A DNA stretch of 64,000 bases, taken from CALAEC01 sp050692915 (GTDB taxonomy: Bacteria; Actinomycetota; UBA4738; CALAEC01). Positions 50,696 to 58,291 of the stretch are shown here, piece after piece (the stretch's first letter is position 1; every line of letters starts with the position of its first letter). The notes under the pieces were generated by a model, which had not been told where the DNA came from, made no database searches, and saw nothing but the letters and a program-made list of their open reading frames with translations. Made by a program: the position numbers and the translations under genes. The DNA lies in assembly GCA_050692915.1 (NCBI GenBank), contig JBOGVU010000003.1, positions 1 to 64,000 of the forward strand, written 5' to 3'.

Positions 50696-52585
50696 TTGCG
50701 TGGGCCGCTCCTCTACCTCGCGGTGGTGGCCCTGGCCCTGTGGCTCTTCGTCGACGTGTCCGACCGCACGGCGGCGCCCACCGAGCTGTCGTTCACCAGG
50801 CTCGAGGAGATCGCCGGGGGAGGGGACGTGGAGACCGCCACGTTCCTCGAGCGGGATCAGCTGGTCCTGGGTGAGCTGGTCGGCGGCGAGCCGTACCGCG
50901 CCGAGTACCCTCTCGAGTACCAGGACGAGCTGGTGACGAGCCTGCAGGAGGCGGGGGTGGAGGTCAACGCCGACCCGCAGAAGGGGTCGGCCCTGGTGAA
51001 CGTCCTCATAAACCTGCTCCCGTTCGTCCTTCTGGTCGGCATCTTCCTGTTCATCTTCCACCAGGGCCAGGGGGGCGGGAACCGGGTGCTCCAGTTCGGC
51101 AAGTCGAAGGCCCGCCAGGTCACCAGGGACCAGCCGAAGACGACGTTCGAGGACGTCGCCGGTGTCGACGAGGCCGTCGAGGAGCTCCGCGAGGTGAAGG
51201 AGTACCTCGAGAACCCCATCAAGTTCCAGGCCATGGGGGCCAAGATCCCCAAGGGCGTCCTGCTGTACGGCCCCCCCGGGACGGGGAAGACGCTCCTGGC
51301 CAGGGCCGTGGCCGGCGAGGCCGGGGTGCCCTTCTTCTCCATCTCCGGGTCGGACTTCGTGGAGATGTTCGTGGGTGTGGGGGCGGCCCGGGTCCGGGAC
51401 CTGTTCGAGCAGGCCAAGGCGAGCGCCCCGGCCATCGTGTTCATCGACGAGATCGACGCGGTGGGCCGGCACCGCGGGGCCGGCCTCGGCGGCGGCCACG
51501 ACGAGCGGGAGCAGACGCTCAACCAGCTGCTTGTGGAGATGGACGGGTTCGACACGAAGACGGGCGTGATCCTGATGGCCGCCACGAACCGTCCGGACAT
51601 CCTCGACCCGGCCCTGCTCCGCCCCGGCCGGTTCGACCGGCAGGTGGTCATCGACCGGCCGGACCTCGAGGGGCGGCGGGGGATCCTCAGGGTCCACGTC
51701 CGGGGGAAGCCCCTGGACCCGAAGGTCGAGATCGACGTGGTGGCCCGCCGCACGCCCGGGTTCACCGGCGCCGACCTGGCGAACGTGCTGAACGAGGCCG
51801 CGCTCCTGGCCGCTCGGGCCGGGAAGCGCACCATCGAGATGGCCGAGTTCGAGGAGGCCGTGGACCGGGTGATGGCCGGGCCCGAGCGGAAGACCCGGCT
51901 CATCTCCGACCGGGAGAAGCGGATCATCGCCTACCACGAGGCCGGCCACGCGCTGGTGGCCCACGCCCTGCCCAACTCCGACCCGGTGCACAAGATCTCG
52001 ATCATCCCCAGGGGCCGCGCCCTCGGGTACACGCAGACCCTCCCCACCGAGGACCGCTTTCTGGTGACCCGCTCGGAGATGATCGACGAGCTGGCCATGC
52101 TCCTCGGCGGGCGGGTGGCCGAGGAGATGGTGATCGCCGACATCACCACCGGGGCCCAGAACGACCTGGAGCGGGCCACGAAGATCGCCCGGGGTATGGT
52201 CACCGAGTACGGGATGTCCGACATGCTGGGCCCGCTCACCCTGGGCCAGCGCCAGGGCGAGGTGTTCCTTGGACGCGACTTCGCCAGCCAGCCGGACTAC
52301 TCGGACCAGGTGGCGTTCGAGATCGACTCCGAGGTTCGCCGCCTGATCGACGAGGCGCACGACCAGGCCCTCGACATCCTCCAGGCCGAGCGGGCCAGGC
52401 TCGACGAGATCGCCGCCGCGCTGATCGAGCACGAGACGATCGAGAAGGACGACCTGGCCAGGCTGCTGGAGGACGTGGCCAAGCGAGCCCCCAAGGAGGG
52501 GTCGCCGAAGACGGGCGCCGGGATCGCCGTGTTCCGGCGCAGCGTCCGGGCTCCCAAGGAGCCGCCCGGTGAGTCGCTCCGCTGA
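50696..52585 (+). CDS. ftsH: ATP-dependent zinc metalloprotease FtsH
   Basis: FtsH is a membrane-anchored AAA+ protease of 629 residues counted from the TTG at 50696. Two membrane helices flank a periplasmic-side domain (first LLYLAVVALALWLF, second NLLPFVLLVGIFLFIFH). The ATPase shows Walker A YGPPGTGKTLLARA near 191 and Walker B IVFIDEIDAVG. The SRH ends with LLRPGRFDRQV. The protease has HEAGH at 414-418 as zinc site. The start is a problem: the TTG has no ribosome binding site, while AAAGGAG is followed 8 nt later by an in-frame ACG (50663) that would give an N-terminus like other FtsH proteins. The stop overlaps folE by 17 nt. Confidence 0.95.
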   Translation: MRGPLLYLAVVALALWLFVDVSDRTAAPTELSFTRLEEIAGGGDVETATFLERDQLVLGELVGGEPYRAEYPLEYQDELVTSLQEAGVEVNADPQKGSALVNVLINLLPFVLLVGIFLFIFHQGQGGGNRVLQFGKSKARQVTRDQPKTTFEDVAGVDEAVEELREVKEYLENPIKFQAMGAKIPKGVLLYGPPGTGKTLLARAVAGEAGVPFFSISGSDFVEMFVGVGAARVRDLFEQAKASAPAIVFIDEIDAVGRHRGAGLGGGHDEREQTLNQLLVEMDGFDTKTGVILMAATNRPDILDPALLRPGRFDRQVVIDRPDLEGRRGILRVHVRGKPLDPKVEIDVVARRTPGFTGADLANVLNEAALLAARAGKRTIEMAEFEEAVDRVMAGPERKTRLISDREKRIIAYHEAGHALVAHALPNSDPVHKISIIPRGRALGYTQTLPTEDRFLVTRSEMIDELAMLLGGRVAEEMVIADITTGAQNDLERATKIARGMVTEYGMSDMLGPLTLGQRQGEVFLGRDFASQPDYSDQVAFEIDSEVRRLIDEAHDQALDILQAERARLDEIAAALIEHETIEKDDLARLLEDVAKRAPKEGSPKTGAGIAVFRRSVRAPKEPPGESLR

Positions 52586-53159
52586 CGGGTTCGACGCCGG
52601 CAAGGTCGAAGAGGGCGTCCGGCTAATCCTCGAAGGGATCGGCGAGGATCCCGGCCGGGAGGGCCTGAAGGACACGCCCCGTCGCGTGGCCGACATGTAC
52701 CGGGAGGTCTTCGCCGGGCTCCATCAGGACCCGGAGGCCGTGGTCGACGCGGTGTTCGAGGTCGGACACGACGAGATGATCATGGTGCGGGACATCACTT
52801 TCTCGGCCTTCTGCGAGCACCACCTGGTCCCCTTCACCGGGAAGGCCCACGTCGCCTACGTGCCCGGCGAGAACGGCCGGATCACCGGGCTGTCGAAGCT
52901 GGCCAGGCTGGTGGACGTCCTGGCCACCCGGCCCCAGGTACAAGAGAACCTGACCACGGAGATCGCCGACGTCCTGGAGCGGACCCTGAAGCCCCGGGGG
53001 GTGTTCGTGGTCATCGAGGCCGAGCACCTGTGCATGTCGATGCGCGGGGTGAAGAAGCCGGGCTCGGAGACCGTGACCTCGGCGGTCCGGGGCGTGTTCC
53101 GGAGCGACCCCCGGACCCGGGCCGAGGCCATGGGCCTGATCCGCGACGGCCACCGCTAG
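52569..53159 (+). CDS. folE: GTP cyclohydrolase I
   Basis: This 196-residue zinc enzyme makes 7,8-dihydroneopterin triphosphate from GTP, the first step of folate synthesis. The zinc ligands are in FSAFCEHHLVPFTGKAHVAY and AEHLCMSMRGVKKPGS. DTPRRVADMYREVFAGL and GLSKLARLVDVLATRPQVQE are family signatures. The GTG start is inside ftsH (17-nt overlap), matching the ftsH-folE order of other actinobacteria. Later folate genes are not in the window. Confidence 0.96.
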   Translation: MSRSADGFDAGKVEEGVRLILEGIGEDPGREGLKDTPRRVADMYREVFAGLHQDPEAVVDAVFEVGHDEMIMVRDITFSAFCEHHLVPFTGKAHVAYVPGENGRITGLSKLARLVDVLATRPQVQENLTTEIADVLERTLKPRGVFVVIEAEHLCMSMRGVKKPGSETVTSAVRGVFRSDPRTRAEAMGLIRDGHR

Positions 53160-53231
53160 TTCCTTCGTAATCGTTCCGAAATGTCCTCCTTCCTAGGGTG
53201 GCTGCGGACCCTATCGGAAGGAGGCGTCACG

Positions 53232-53621
53232 ATGCGCAGAGGCATCGTCGCAGTAACAGTGGCCGTGATCGCCGTCTTGGCTCTGGCTGGGCCGGCGAGC
53301 GCCAAGACCGGCAAGGGCCAGCTCTACCTGGACGGCGACGTCGTGGGTACGGTGGTCAACCCCGCTGCTTTGCCCCATGGGGGGACCGACCCGTTCTTCA
53401 TGGTGACGAACGGCGTTGAGGACCAGCTCGGGATCGCCGGTGTGGGGCCGGGCCAGCCCGGCTACACGGGCGGGGACTGGGCGGTGTTCCGGGTCACGTT
53501 CACCGTGGCGCCGTACCTGCTGACCTCCGACGAGGCGGTGGCAGCCGCGGAGGCCGCCGGTGACGTGACCGTGACGCGGGACGCGTCGGCCGACTTCCGC
53601 TGCCCGATCACCAAGCCCTGA
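53232..53621 (+). CDS. Small secreted protein of unknown function
   Basis: The product is 129 residues with a signal peptide (MRRGIVAVTVAVIAVLALAG, cleavage near PASA). The mature part is Gly-, Asp- and Val-rich with a beta character (GQLYLDGDVVGTVV, WAVFRVTFTVAPYLL) and ends near a single Cys. AAGGAGG is 8 nt before the ATG. TAGGGT at 53195-53200 is a possible -10 with a leader of about 25 nt. I do not recognise a family. It is a single-gene unit closed by a very strong terminator. Confidence 0.75.
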   Translation: MRRGIVAVTVAVIAVLALAGPASAKTGKGQLYLDGDVVGTVVNPAALPHGGTDPFFMVTNGVEDQLGIAGVGPGQPGYTGGDWAVFRVTFTVAPYLLTSDEAVAAAEAAGDVTVTRDASADFRCPITKP

Positions 53622-53633
53622 CGAGACGAGGCC

Positions 53634-53667
53634 GAGGAGGGCGCCGGTTCCGACCGGCGCCCTCCTC
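53634..53667. terminator. Perfect 15-bp bidirectional terminator hairpin
   Basis: The arms 53634-53648 and 53653-53667 are exactly complementary over 15 bp with a TCCG tetraloop. The hairpin lies 12 bp after the secreted-protein stop and 2 bp from the stop of the convergent histidine kinase, so it can end both transcripts. It is the most stable inverted repeat I noticed in the window. Confidence 0.85.
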
Positions 53668-53669
53668 CG

Positions 53670-54878
53670 TTACGCGTTGGGGAGGACGATGGCGAATCGG
53701 GAGCCTGCGGCCGGCGAGCTCTCCACCCGGATATCCCCGCCCAGGGCCTCCACGATCCGCTTGGCCAGGGCCAGGCCCAGGCCCGAGCCCAAACCCGACC
53801 GCGATGGATCGCCGCGCCAGAACGGGTCGAACACTCGGTCCAGGGCCTCGGCCGGGATCCCCTCGCCGGTGTCCGACACCACGACCTCTACGGTGTCGTC
53901 CTGCCGATGGGCCTCGATGCGAACCGTGCCGTCGGCGGGGGTGTGCCTGATGGCGTTCTGTAGGAGGTTCTGCAGGACCCGCCCCACTCGAGGAGAGCAG
54001 CCCGCGCTGCCCGCCCCGTCCAGCCGGCGCTCCACCACCAGGCCCTTGGCCGCGGCCTGGGCCCGGCAGGCGTCCACCGCGGACCCGACCACGTCCTCAA
54101 GGCGGGCCCGGGAGGACTCCGCCAGGACGGCTCCCTCCTCCAGCTGGACCAGCTCGAAGAGATCGTCGACCAGCACCGACAGCGCCGCGACCTGGGCGCG
54201 AAGACCGGCCATGTATCGCCGCAGGGTCGGAGGGTCGTCCACGACGCCGTCCTCGATGGCCTCGGCCACGGCGCGGAGCCCCGCCAGCGGCGTGCGGAGG
54301 TCGTGCGAGACCGCGGTGATCAGGTCCCGCCGGGTCCGGTCGGCAGCCCGCTGCGCGGCCATCGACCTCTGAACCCGTTCGGCCATCTCGTCAAGCGTCC
54401 GGGCCAGGGCATCCAGCTCGGGCCCGGCGTTCAACGGCCCGATCCGGGCGTCCAGGTCACCCTCCGCCAATCGGGCCGTGGTCCGGGCCAGCCGGTCGAC
54501 GGCCGAGGACTGGGCCCGTGAGACCACCAGGGCGGCGGCCACCCCGGCTCCCAGCGAGTACACCAGGAGGGATCCCATCAGGGCCGCGTCGTGCGGGTCG
54601 ACGAACATCAGCGCGGCCAGGACGCCCAGGTTCGCCAGGCTGGCCACCGCCGCCACCAGGGCCACAGCCACCAGCCGCTGGCGGAACGAGGCCCGGGTCA
54701 GGAGGGGCCCGGCCAGGACGGCGGCCACCACCGTGACCACCGCCGCGGGCAGCAGGAGGAGCCCGAGGTGCGTCAGCTCCGCGCCGCCCATCCCGACCGA
54801 CGCCCCGACGGCGATCGAGCCCGCGGCCCCGACCGCGGCCACGGCGACCGCCAGCCCGAACGGACGCCACCCGGTCAC
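53670..54878 (-). CDS. Sensor histidine kinase (HAMP, HisKA, HATPase)
   Basis: This 402-residue kinase has four or more hydrophobic segments in the first 135 residues, with little extracytoplasmic loop. A HAMP domain follows (VDRLARTTARLAEGDLDARI). HisKA has His192 in TAVSHDLRTPLAGL. HATPase_c has LLQNAIRHTPAD, VSDTGEGIPAEALDRVFDPF and GLGSGLGLALAKRIVEALGG. It is of the PhoR/BaeS type, and the small loops suggest sensing in the membrane. The GTG start is in the stop of the response regulator gene (GTGA). Confidence 0.93.
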   Translation of the reverse strand: MTGWRPFGLAVAVAAVGAAGSIAVGASVGMGGAELTHLGLLLLPAAVVTVVAAVLAGPLLTRASFRQRLVAVALVAAVASLANLGVLAALMFVDPHDAALMGSLLVYSLGAGVAAALVVSRAQSSAVDRLARTTARLAEGDLDARIGPLNAGPELDALARTLDEMAERVQRSMAAQRAADRTRRDLITAVSHDLRTPLAGLRAVAEAIEDGVVDDPPTLRRYMAGLRAQVAALSVLVDDLFELVQLEEGAVLAESSRARLEDVVGSAVDACRAQAAAKGLVVERRLDGAGSAGCSPRVGRVLQNLLQNAIRHTPADGTVRIEAHRQDDTVEVVVSDTGEGIPAEALDRVFDPFWRGDPSRSGLGSGLGLALAKRIVEALGGDIRVESSPAAGSRFAIVLPNA

Positions 54879-55558
54879 GGGTCGAACCGGTAGCCGGCGC
54901 CCCACACCGTGATCAGGTGCCTGGGGCGTGATGGATCCCGCTCGACCTTCTCCCGGAGGCGTCGGATATGGACGGTCACGGTGGCCGGGTCGCCGTCGAA
55001 GGCGAAGTCCCACAGCTCCTCGAGCAGCTCCACCCGGCCGAACACCTGGCCGGGGTGCTGAGCCAGGAACAGGAGGAGGTCGAACTCCTTGGGTGTCAGG
55101 CCGATCAGCCTTCCCTCGACCGTGACGGTGCGAGCCGCGGGGTCGATCTCGCCGCCATCGAACGTGAGCGGGCCGTCGTCCGGCCGGCCACCGGCGGGCG
55201 ATCGGCGGAGCACCGCCCGGACCCGGGCCACCACCTCCCGGGGCGAGAACGGCTTCGTGATGTAGTCGTCGGCGCCGATCTCCAGGCCCACCACCCGGTC
55301 GGTCTCCTCGCCCCTGGCCGTCAGCATGATCACCGGCGTGTCGTGGTCCTCGCGGATCCGGGTGAACACCTCGACGCCGTCGACCCCCGGCAGCATCAGG
55401 TCCAGGAGGATCAGGTCCGGCCGGTTGGCGGCGAAGGCGTTCAGAGCGCCCTCGCCGTCCTCGGCGCTGTCGACCTGGAAACCGCCCTTCGACAGGTATC
55501 GGGTCAGGACGTCACGGACGATCGACTCGTCGTCCACGACCAGCACGCGTGGGTTCAC
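54875..55558 (-). CDS. OmpR-family response regulator
   Basis: This 227-residue regulator has an acidic pocket VVDDES, phospho-acceptor Asp53 in DLILLDLMLPGVDG, and the conserved Lys in YITKPFSPREVVAR. A winged-helix domain follows (LIGLTPKEFDLLLFL, DPATVTVHIRRLREKVERD). I use the GTG at 55558, directly before the conserved receiver start; a TTG six codons upstream would touch the operator. The recognition site is probably the CTTAC/GTAAG repeat cluster at 55581-55616 between this gene and the DM13 gene. Confidence 0.93.
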   Translation of the reverse strand: MNPRVLVVDDESIVRDVLTRYLSKGGFQVDSAEDGEGALNAFAANRPDLILLDLMLPGVDGVEVFTRIREDHDTPVIMLTARGEETDRVVGLEIGADDYITKPFSPREVVARVRAVLRRSPAGGRPDDGPLTFDGGEIDPAARTVTVEGRLIGLTPKEFDLLLFLAQHPGQVFGRVELLEELWDFAFDGDPATVTVHIRRLREKVERDPSRPRHLITVWGAGYRFDP

Positions 55559-55580
55559 GATCCCATTCTCGACCAAACGC

Positions 55581-55616
55581 CTTACCAGGGTCTTACGGCC
55601 GTAAGGACCCCGTAAC
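55581..55616. promoter_or_regulatory. Operator with 11-bp-spaced CTTAC repeats facing GTAA repeats
   Basis: CTTAC occurs at 55581 and 55592 (11-bp period) and, inverted, GTAAG at 55601 and GTAAC at 55612 (11-bp period). The centre CTTACGGCCGTAAG (55592-55605) is a perfect palindrome. Direct repeats of 11 bp are the pattern bound by OmpR/PhoB regulators. The site lies just upstream of the response regulator gene and 42 bp before the DM13 gene, so it may control both. Confidence 0.65.
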
Positions 55617-55657
55617 GTTCGGGTCGCTACGGTGGTGGAACTACGGGAGGGAGCTCA

Positions 55658-56185
55658 TTGGACATCGTGGGAACGATCAGACGGCATCCCGGTCGGACCG
55701 CCGGGGTGGTGGCGCTGGGGCTGGCCGTGGCGGTAGCGGGGTTCCTGTGGTTCCGGCCGGACCGGCTGTTCACCGACGACGCCGTCGACGAGGCCCTCCC
55801 GGGGCAGGCGGCTCCGGCGGAGGCCGAGCCCGCCGAGGCCGCTTCCGCCACGGTGGCCCAGGGGCGGTTCATCTCCCTCGAGCACCAGACCACCGGCCGG
55901 GCGCTAGTCCTGGACACCGAGGAGGGGCGGCGATTCCTGCGATTCGAGGGGTTCGAGACCTCGAACGGGCCGGACCTCCTCGTGTACCTGTCGACCAAGG
56001 AGCCGGCCGGCACCGACGACTGGTACGGCTACGATCAGGACTTCGTGGATCTGGGGACGTTGAAGGGGAACGTGGGGAACCAGAACTACCGGATCCCCGA
56101 CGGCGTCGACCTCGACCGCTACTCGACCGCCGTGGTGTGGTGCCGGCGGTTCGAGGTCGGGTTCGCCGCGGCCGTGCTGTCCTGA
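55658..56185 (+). CDS. DM13-domain membrane-anchored protein
   Basis: The product is 175 residues with an N-terminal membrane anchor (AGVVALGLAVAVAGFLWF), an Ala/Glu-rich spacer, and a DM13 domain: TTGRALVLDTEEGRRFLRFE, GPDLLVYLSTKEP, VDLGTLKGNVGNQNYRIPDG and STAVVWCRRFEVGFAAAVL. The single Cys in VVWCRRF is the conserved one proposed to take part in redox or electron transfer. TTG start with GGGAGGGAG about 5 nt upstream. It faces a two-component system across a shared operator, suggesting regulation by it. The last 67 nt overlap the convergent antiporter gene. Confidence 0.85.
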   Translation: MDIVGTIRRHPGRTAGVVALGLAVAVAGFLWFRPDRLFTDDAVDEALPGQAAPAEAEPAEAASATVAQGRFISLEHQTTGRALVLDTEEGRRFLRFEGFETSNGPDLLVYLSTKEPAGTDDWYGYDQDFVDLGTLKGNVGNQNYRIPDGVDLDRYSTAVVWCRRFEVGFAAAVLS

Positions 56186-57333
56186 TCGCGGCGAAGCAGC
56201 CCCAGGGCCACCGGCGGGAACGCCACCACCGACAGGAGACCGGCGGCGATCATCGCCGAGGCGGTGGTCTGGGCCAGGACCTCCAGCGCCAGGCCGATCT
56301 CGGCGGCGGCCACGATGAAGGGGAGGGAGGTGGCCTGGAGAAGTGCCGCGGCGGCCACCTCCCGCCGGCCGAGCACCCGGCGATACAGGAGGGCGGGGAT
56401 CCCCCGGGCCAGCAGGAGCCCGGCCAGGAACACGGGGATCCGGGCCACGGCCGACGGGTCGTTGAGGAGTGCCTCGAGGTCGAAGCGCAGGCCGCTGGAG
56501 ACGAAGAACACCGGGATCAGGAACCCGTACCCCAGAGCCTCGAGCTTGGTTCGGGTCTGGGGGTGTCGCTCCACCATGTCCCGGTCCACCAGCCGGAGGA
56601 TCCCTCCGGCCACGAACGCTCCCAGGATGACCTCCAGGCCCAGCCGCTCCGCCAGCACCACGAACAGCAGCATGAGCACCACCGCTCCCCGAACCCTGAT
56701 CTGGGCCGTGGTGTCCTGGAGCCGGACCAGGACCGATGACACCCCCGTGTACCTGGTCACCCCGGCCAGGACCAGGCCGACCAGCACGGCCAGGACGGCC
56801 ACGCCGCCGAGGAGCACGGCCGTGGCCGCCTGACCTCCGGCCTCGCCGGAGAAGAGCAGGGACAGCAGGATGATGGCCCCGAAGTCCGCGATCGACGCGG
56901 CCCCGATCACCAGCTGCCCGAGATCCGACTCGGCCCTGCCCGAGTCCGCCAGCACCGGGACCACCAGTCCGAGCGAGGTGGCCGCCAGCATGATCGCCAC
57001 CAGGAGCGCGTTCTCCACCAGGCCCACGGCACGGAAGGTGAGCGCCACGGCCAGCGCCACGACCAGGGAGACCACGAAGCCGAGGGAGGCCAGGCGGGAC
57101 AGCCGTCCGCGAAGCCGGTGGAAATCGATCTCCAGGCCGGCCAGGAACAGCAGGAAGGCCAGACCGAGTAGGGCCAGGATGGAGATCGGCTCATCGACCT
57201 GCACCCACCCGAGCACCGACGGCCCCAGCACGATCCCGGCCACGATCTCCAGGACCGCCGCGGGCAGCCGCAGTCGGGGGAGCAGGCCCAGCAGGAGTGG
57301 TGCCGCGAACGCCACCGCCCCCACGATCAGCAA
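56119..57333 (-). CDS. CPA2-family cation/proton antiporter (second)
   Basis: This 404-residue antiporter has about 12 membrane helices. The repeat signature is LPAAVLEIVAGIVLGPSVLG and FLAGLEIDFHRLRGRLSRL follows. The ion-binding region reads GAASIADFGAIILLSLL, with one Asp where the 26432 paralogue has a double Asp, so selectivity or mechanism may differ. The hydrophilic C-terminal tail (about 24 residues) is encoded antisense to the DM13 gene. TTG is the only plausible start after the gnd stop region; no ribosome binding site is seen. Confidence 0.85.
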   Translation of the reverse strand: MLIVGAVAFAAPLLLGLLPRLRLPAAVLEIVAGIVLGPSVLGWVQVDEPISILALLGLAFLLFLAGLEIDFHRLRGRLSRLASLGFVVSLVVALAVALTFRAVGLVENALLVAIMLAATSLGLVVPVLADSGRAESDLGQLVIGAASIADFGAIILLSLLFSGEAGGQAATAVLLGGVAVLAVLVGLVLAGVTRYTGVSSVLVRLQDTTAQIRVRGAVVLMLLFVVLAERLGLEVILGAFVAGGILRLVDRDMVERHPQTRTKLEALGYGFLIPVFFVSSGLRFDLEALLNDPSAVARIPVFLAGLLLARGIPALLYRRVLGRREVAAAALLQATSLPFIVAAAEIGLALEVLAQTTASAMIAAGLLSVVAFPPVALGLLRRDQDSTAAANPTSNRRHHTTAVE

Positions 57334-57361
57334 GCTCGAGAGCGAGACCGACGACTCCGTG

Positions 57362-58291
57362 TCAGGCCCTCGGCTTCGTGTCGTCCACCCGGTGGACGGG
57401 GTGGCCGCCGAACTGGTTCCTGAGCAGCGCCACCGCCTTGGCCGCCGGCCAATCGAGATCCCGGTACTGCATCAGCTGCTGCTGTGCGTGTGCGGTGACC
57501 GGGGTGGGGATGTCCTGGTCCAGGGCCCAGTTCAGGACCCACTTGACCTCATCCGTGTCCTCCACGTACGTGGAGAGCCGCTCCCAGGCCGCCTCGTCGT
57601 TCCGCCCCAAGGCGTTCCCCATCAGCTCAACGAGCCACGAGCGGATCACCGACCCGTGGTTCCAGTTCACGAACAGCGCCGGCAGGTCCAGCTCGTAGTC
57701 CGATCGCCGGAGCATCTCGACACCCTCGGCGATCGACTGGATCATCCTGAACTCGATGGCGTTGTGGATCAGCTTGACGAAGTGGCCGGCCCCTCCGCCC
57801 TGGCCCGCGTGGATCACGGCCTCCGGTGAGACGGCCAGGTCGATCAGGAGAGGCTCGATCACCTCGTACGCCTCTCGGGGCCCTCCAACCATGAAGCACG
57901 CCCCGGTCCGAGCGCCCTCGATCCCGCCGCTGGTGCCCATGTCCAGGAACCGGATGCCCTTGTCGGCGAAGGCGGCGTGCCGCCGCCGGGAGTCCATCCA
58001 GTGGGAGTTCCCCCCGTCGACCAGGATGTCGTCCTCGTCGAGGAGGCCGAGCAGGTCGGTGGCCACGCGGTCGGTGATCTCGCCGTGGGGCACGTACAGC
58101 AGGATCACCCGGGGCGGGGCCAGCTTCGCCGTGAGGTCCTCGAGGGACGCCGCCGGTTCGACCCCCTCCCCGGCGAGGGCGGTGCGGGCCTCCTCGCTGG
58201 GGTCGAAGCCGACCACCTCATGGCCCTTGTCGCGCGCGTGACGGGCGATGTTCGCCCCCATCCTCCCCAGTCCGACGATGCCGAATCGCAT
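57362..58291 (-). CDS. gnd: 6-phosphogluconate dehydrogenase, short NAD-type
   Basis: This 309-residue decarboxylating dehydrogenase converts 6-phosphogluconate to ribulose 5-phosphate. The Rossmann motif is GIVGLGRMGANIARHARDKG. The substrate region is ILVDGGNSHWMDSRRR, then FLDMGTSGGIEGARTGACF and GAGHFVKLIHNAIEFRM with the catalytic Lys and Asn. The length is that of the short (about 300-residue) class, which usually prefers NAD+, not the 470-residue pentose-phosphate enzyme. Its ATG shares one base with the stop of the debranching enzyme gene, so it is the third gene of a sugar operon. Confidence 0.93.
   Translation of the reverse strand: MRFGIVGLGRMGANIARHARDKGHEVVGFDPSEEARTALAGEGVEPAASLEDLTAKLAPPRVILLYVPHGEITDRVATDLLGLLDEDDILVDGGNSHWMDSRRRHAAFADKGIRFLDMGTSGGIEGARTGACFMVGGPREAYEVIEPLLIDLAVSPEAVIHAGQGGGAGHFVKLIHNAIEFRMIQSIAEGVEMLRRSDYELDLPALFVNWNHGSVIRSWLVELMGNALGRNDEAAWERLSTYVEDTDEVKWVLNWALDQDIPTPVTAHAQQQLMQYRDLDWPAAKAVALLRNQFGGHPVHRVDDTKPRA

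Noticed and set aside
50003..52696. 897-codon minus-strand frame opposite ftsH
   Set aside because: It is an antisense shadow of hpt, ftsH and folE, with no membrane, signal or domain features of its own.
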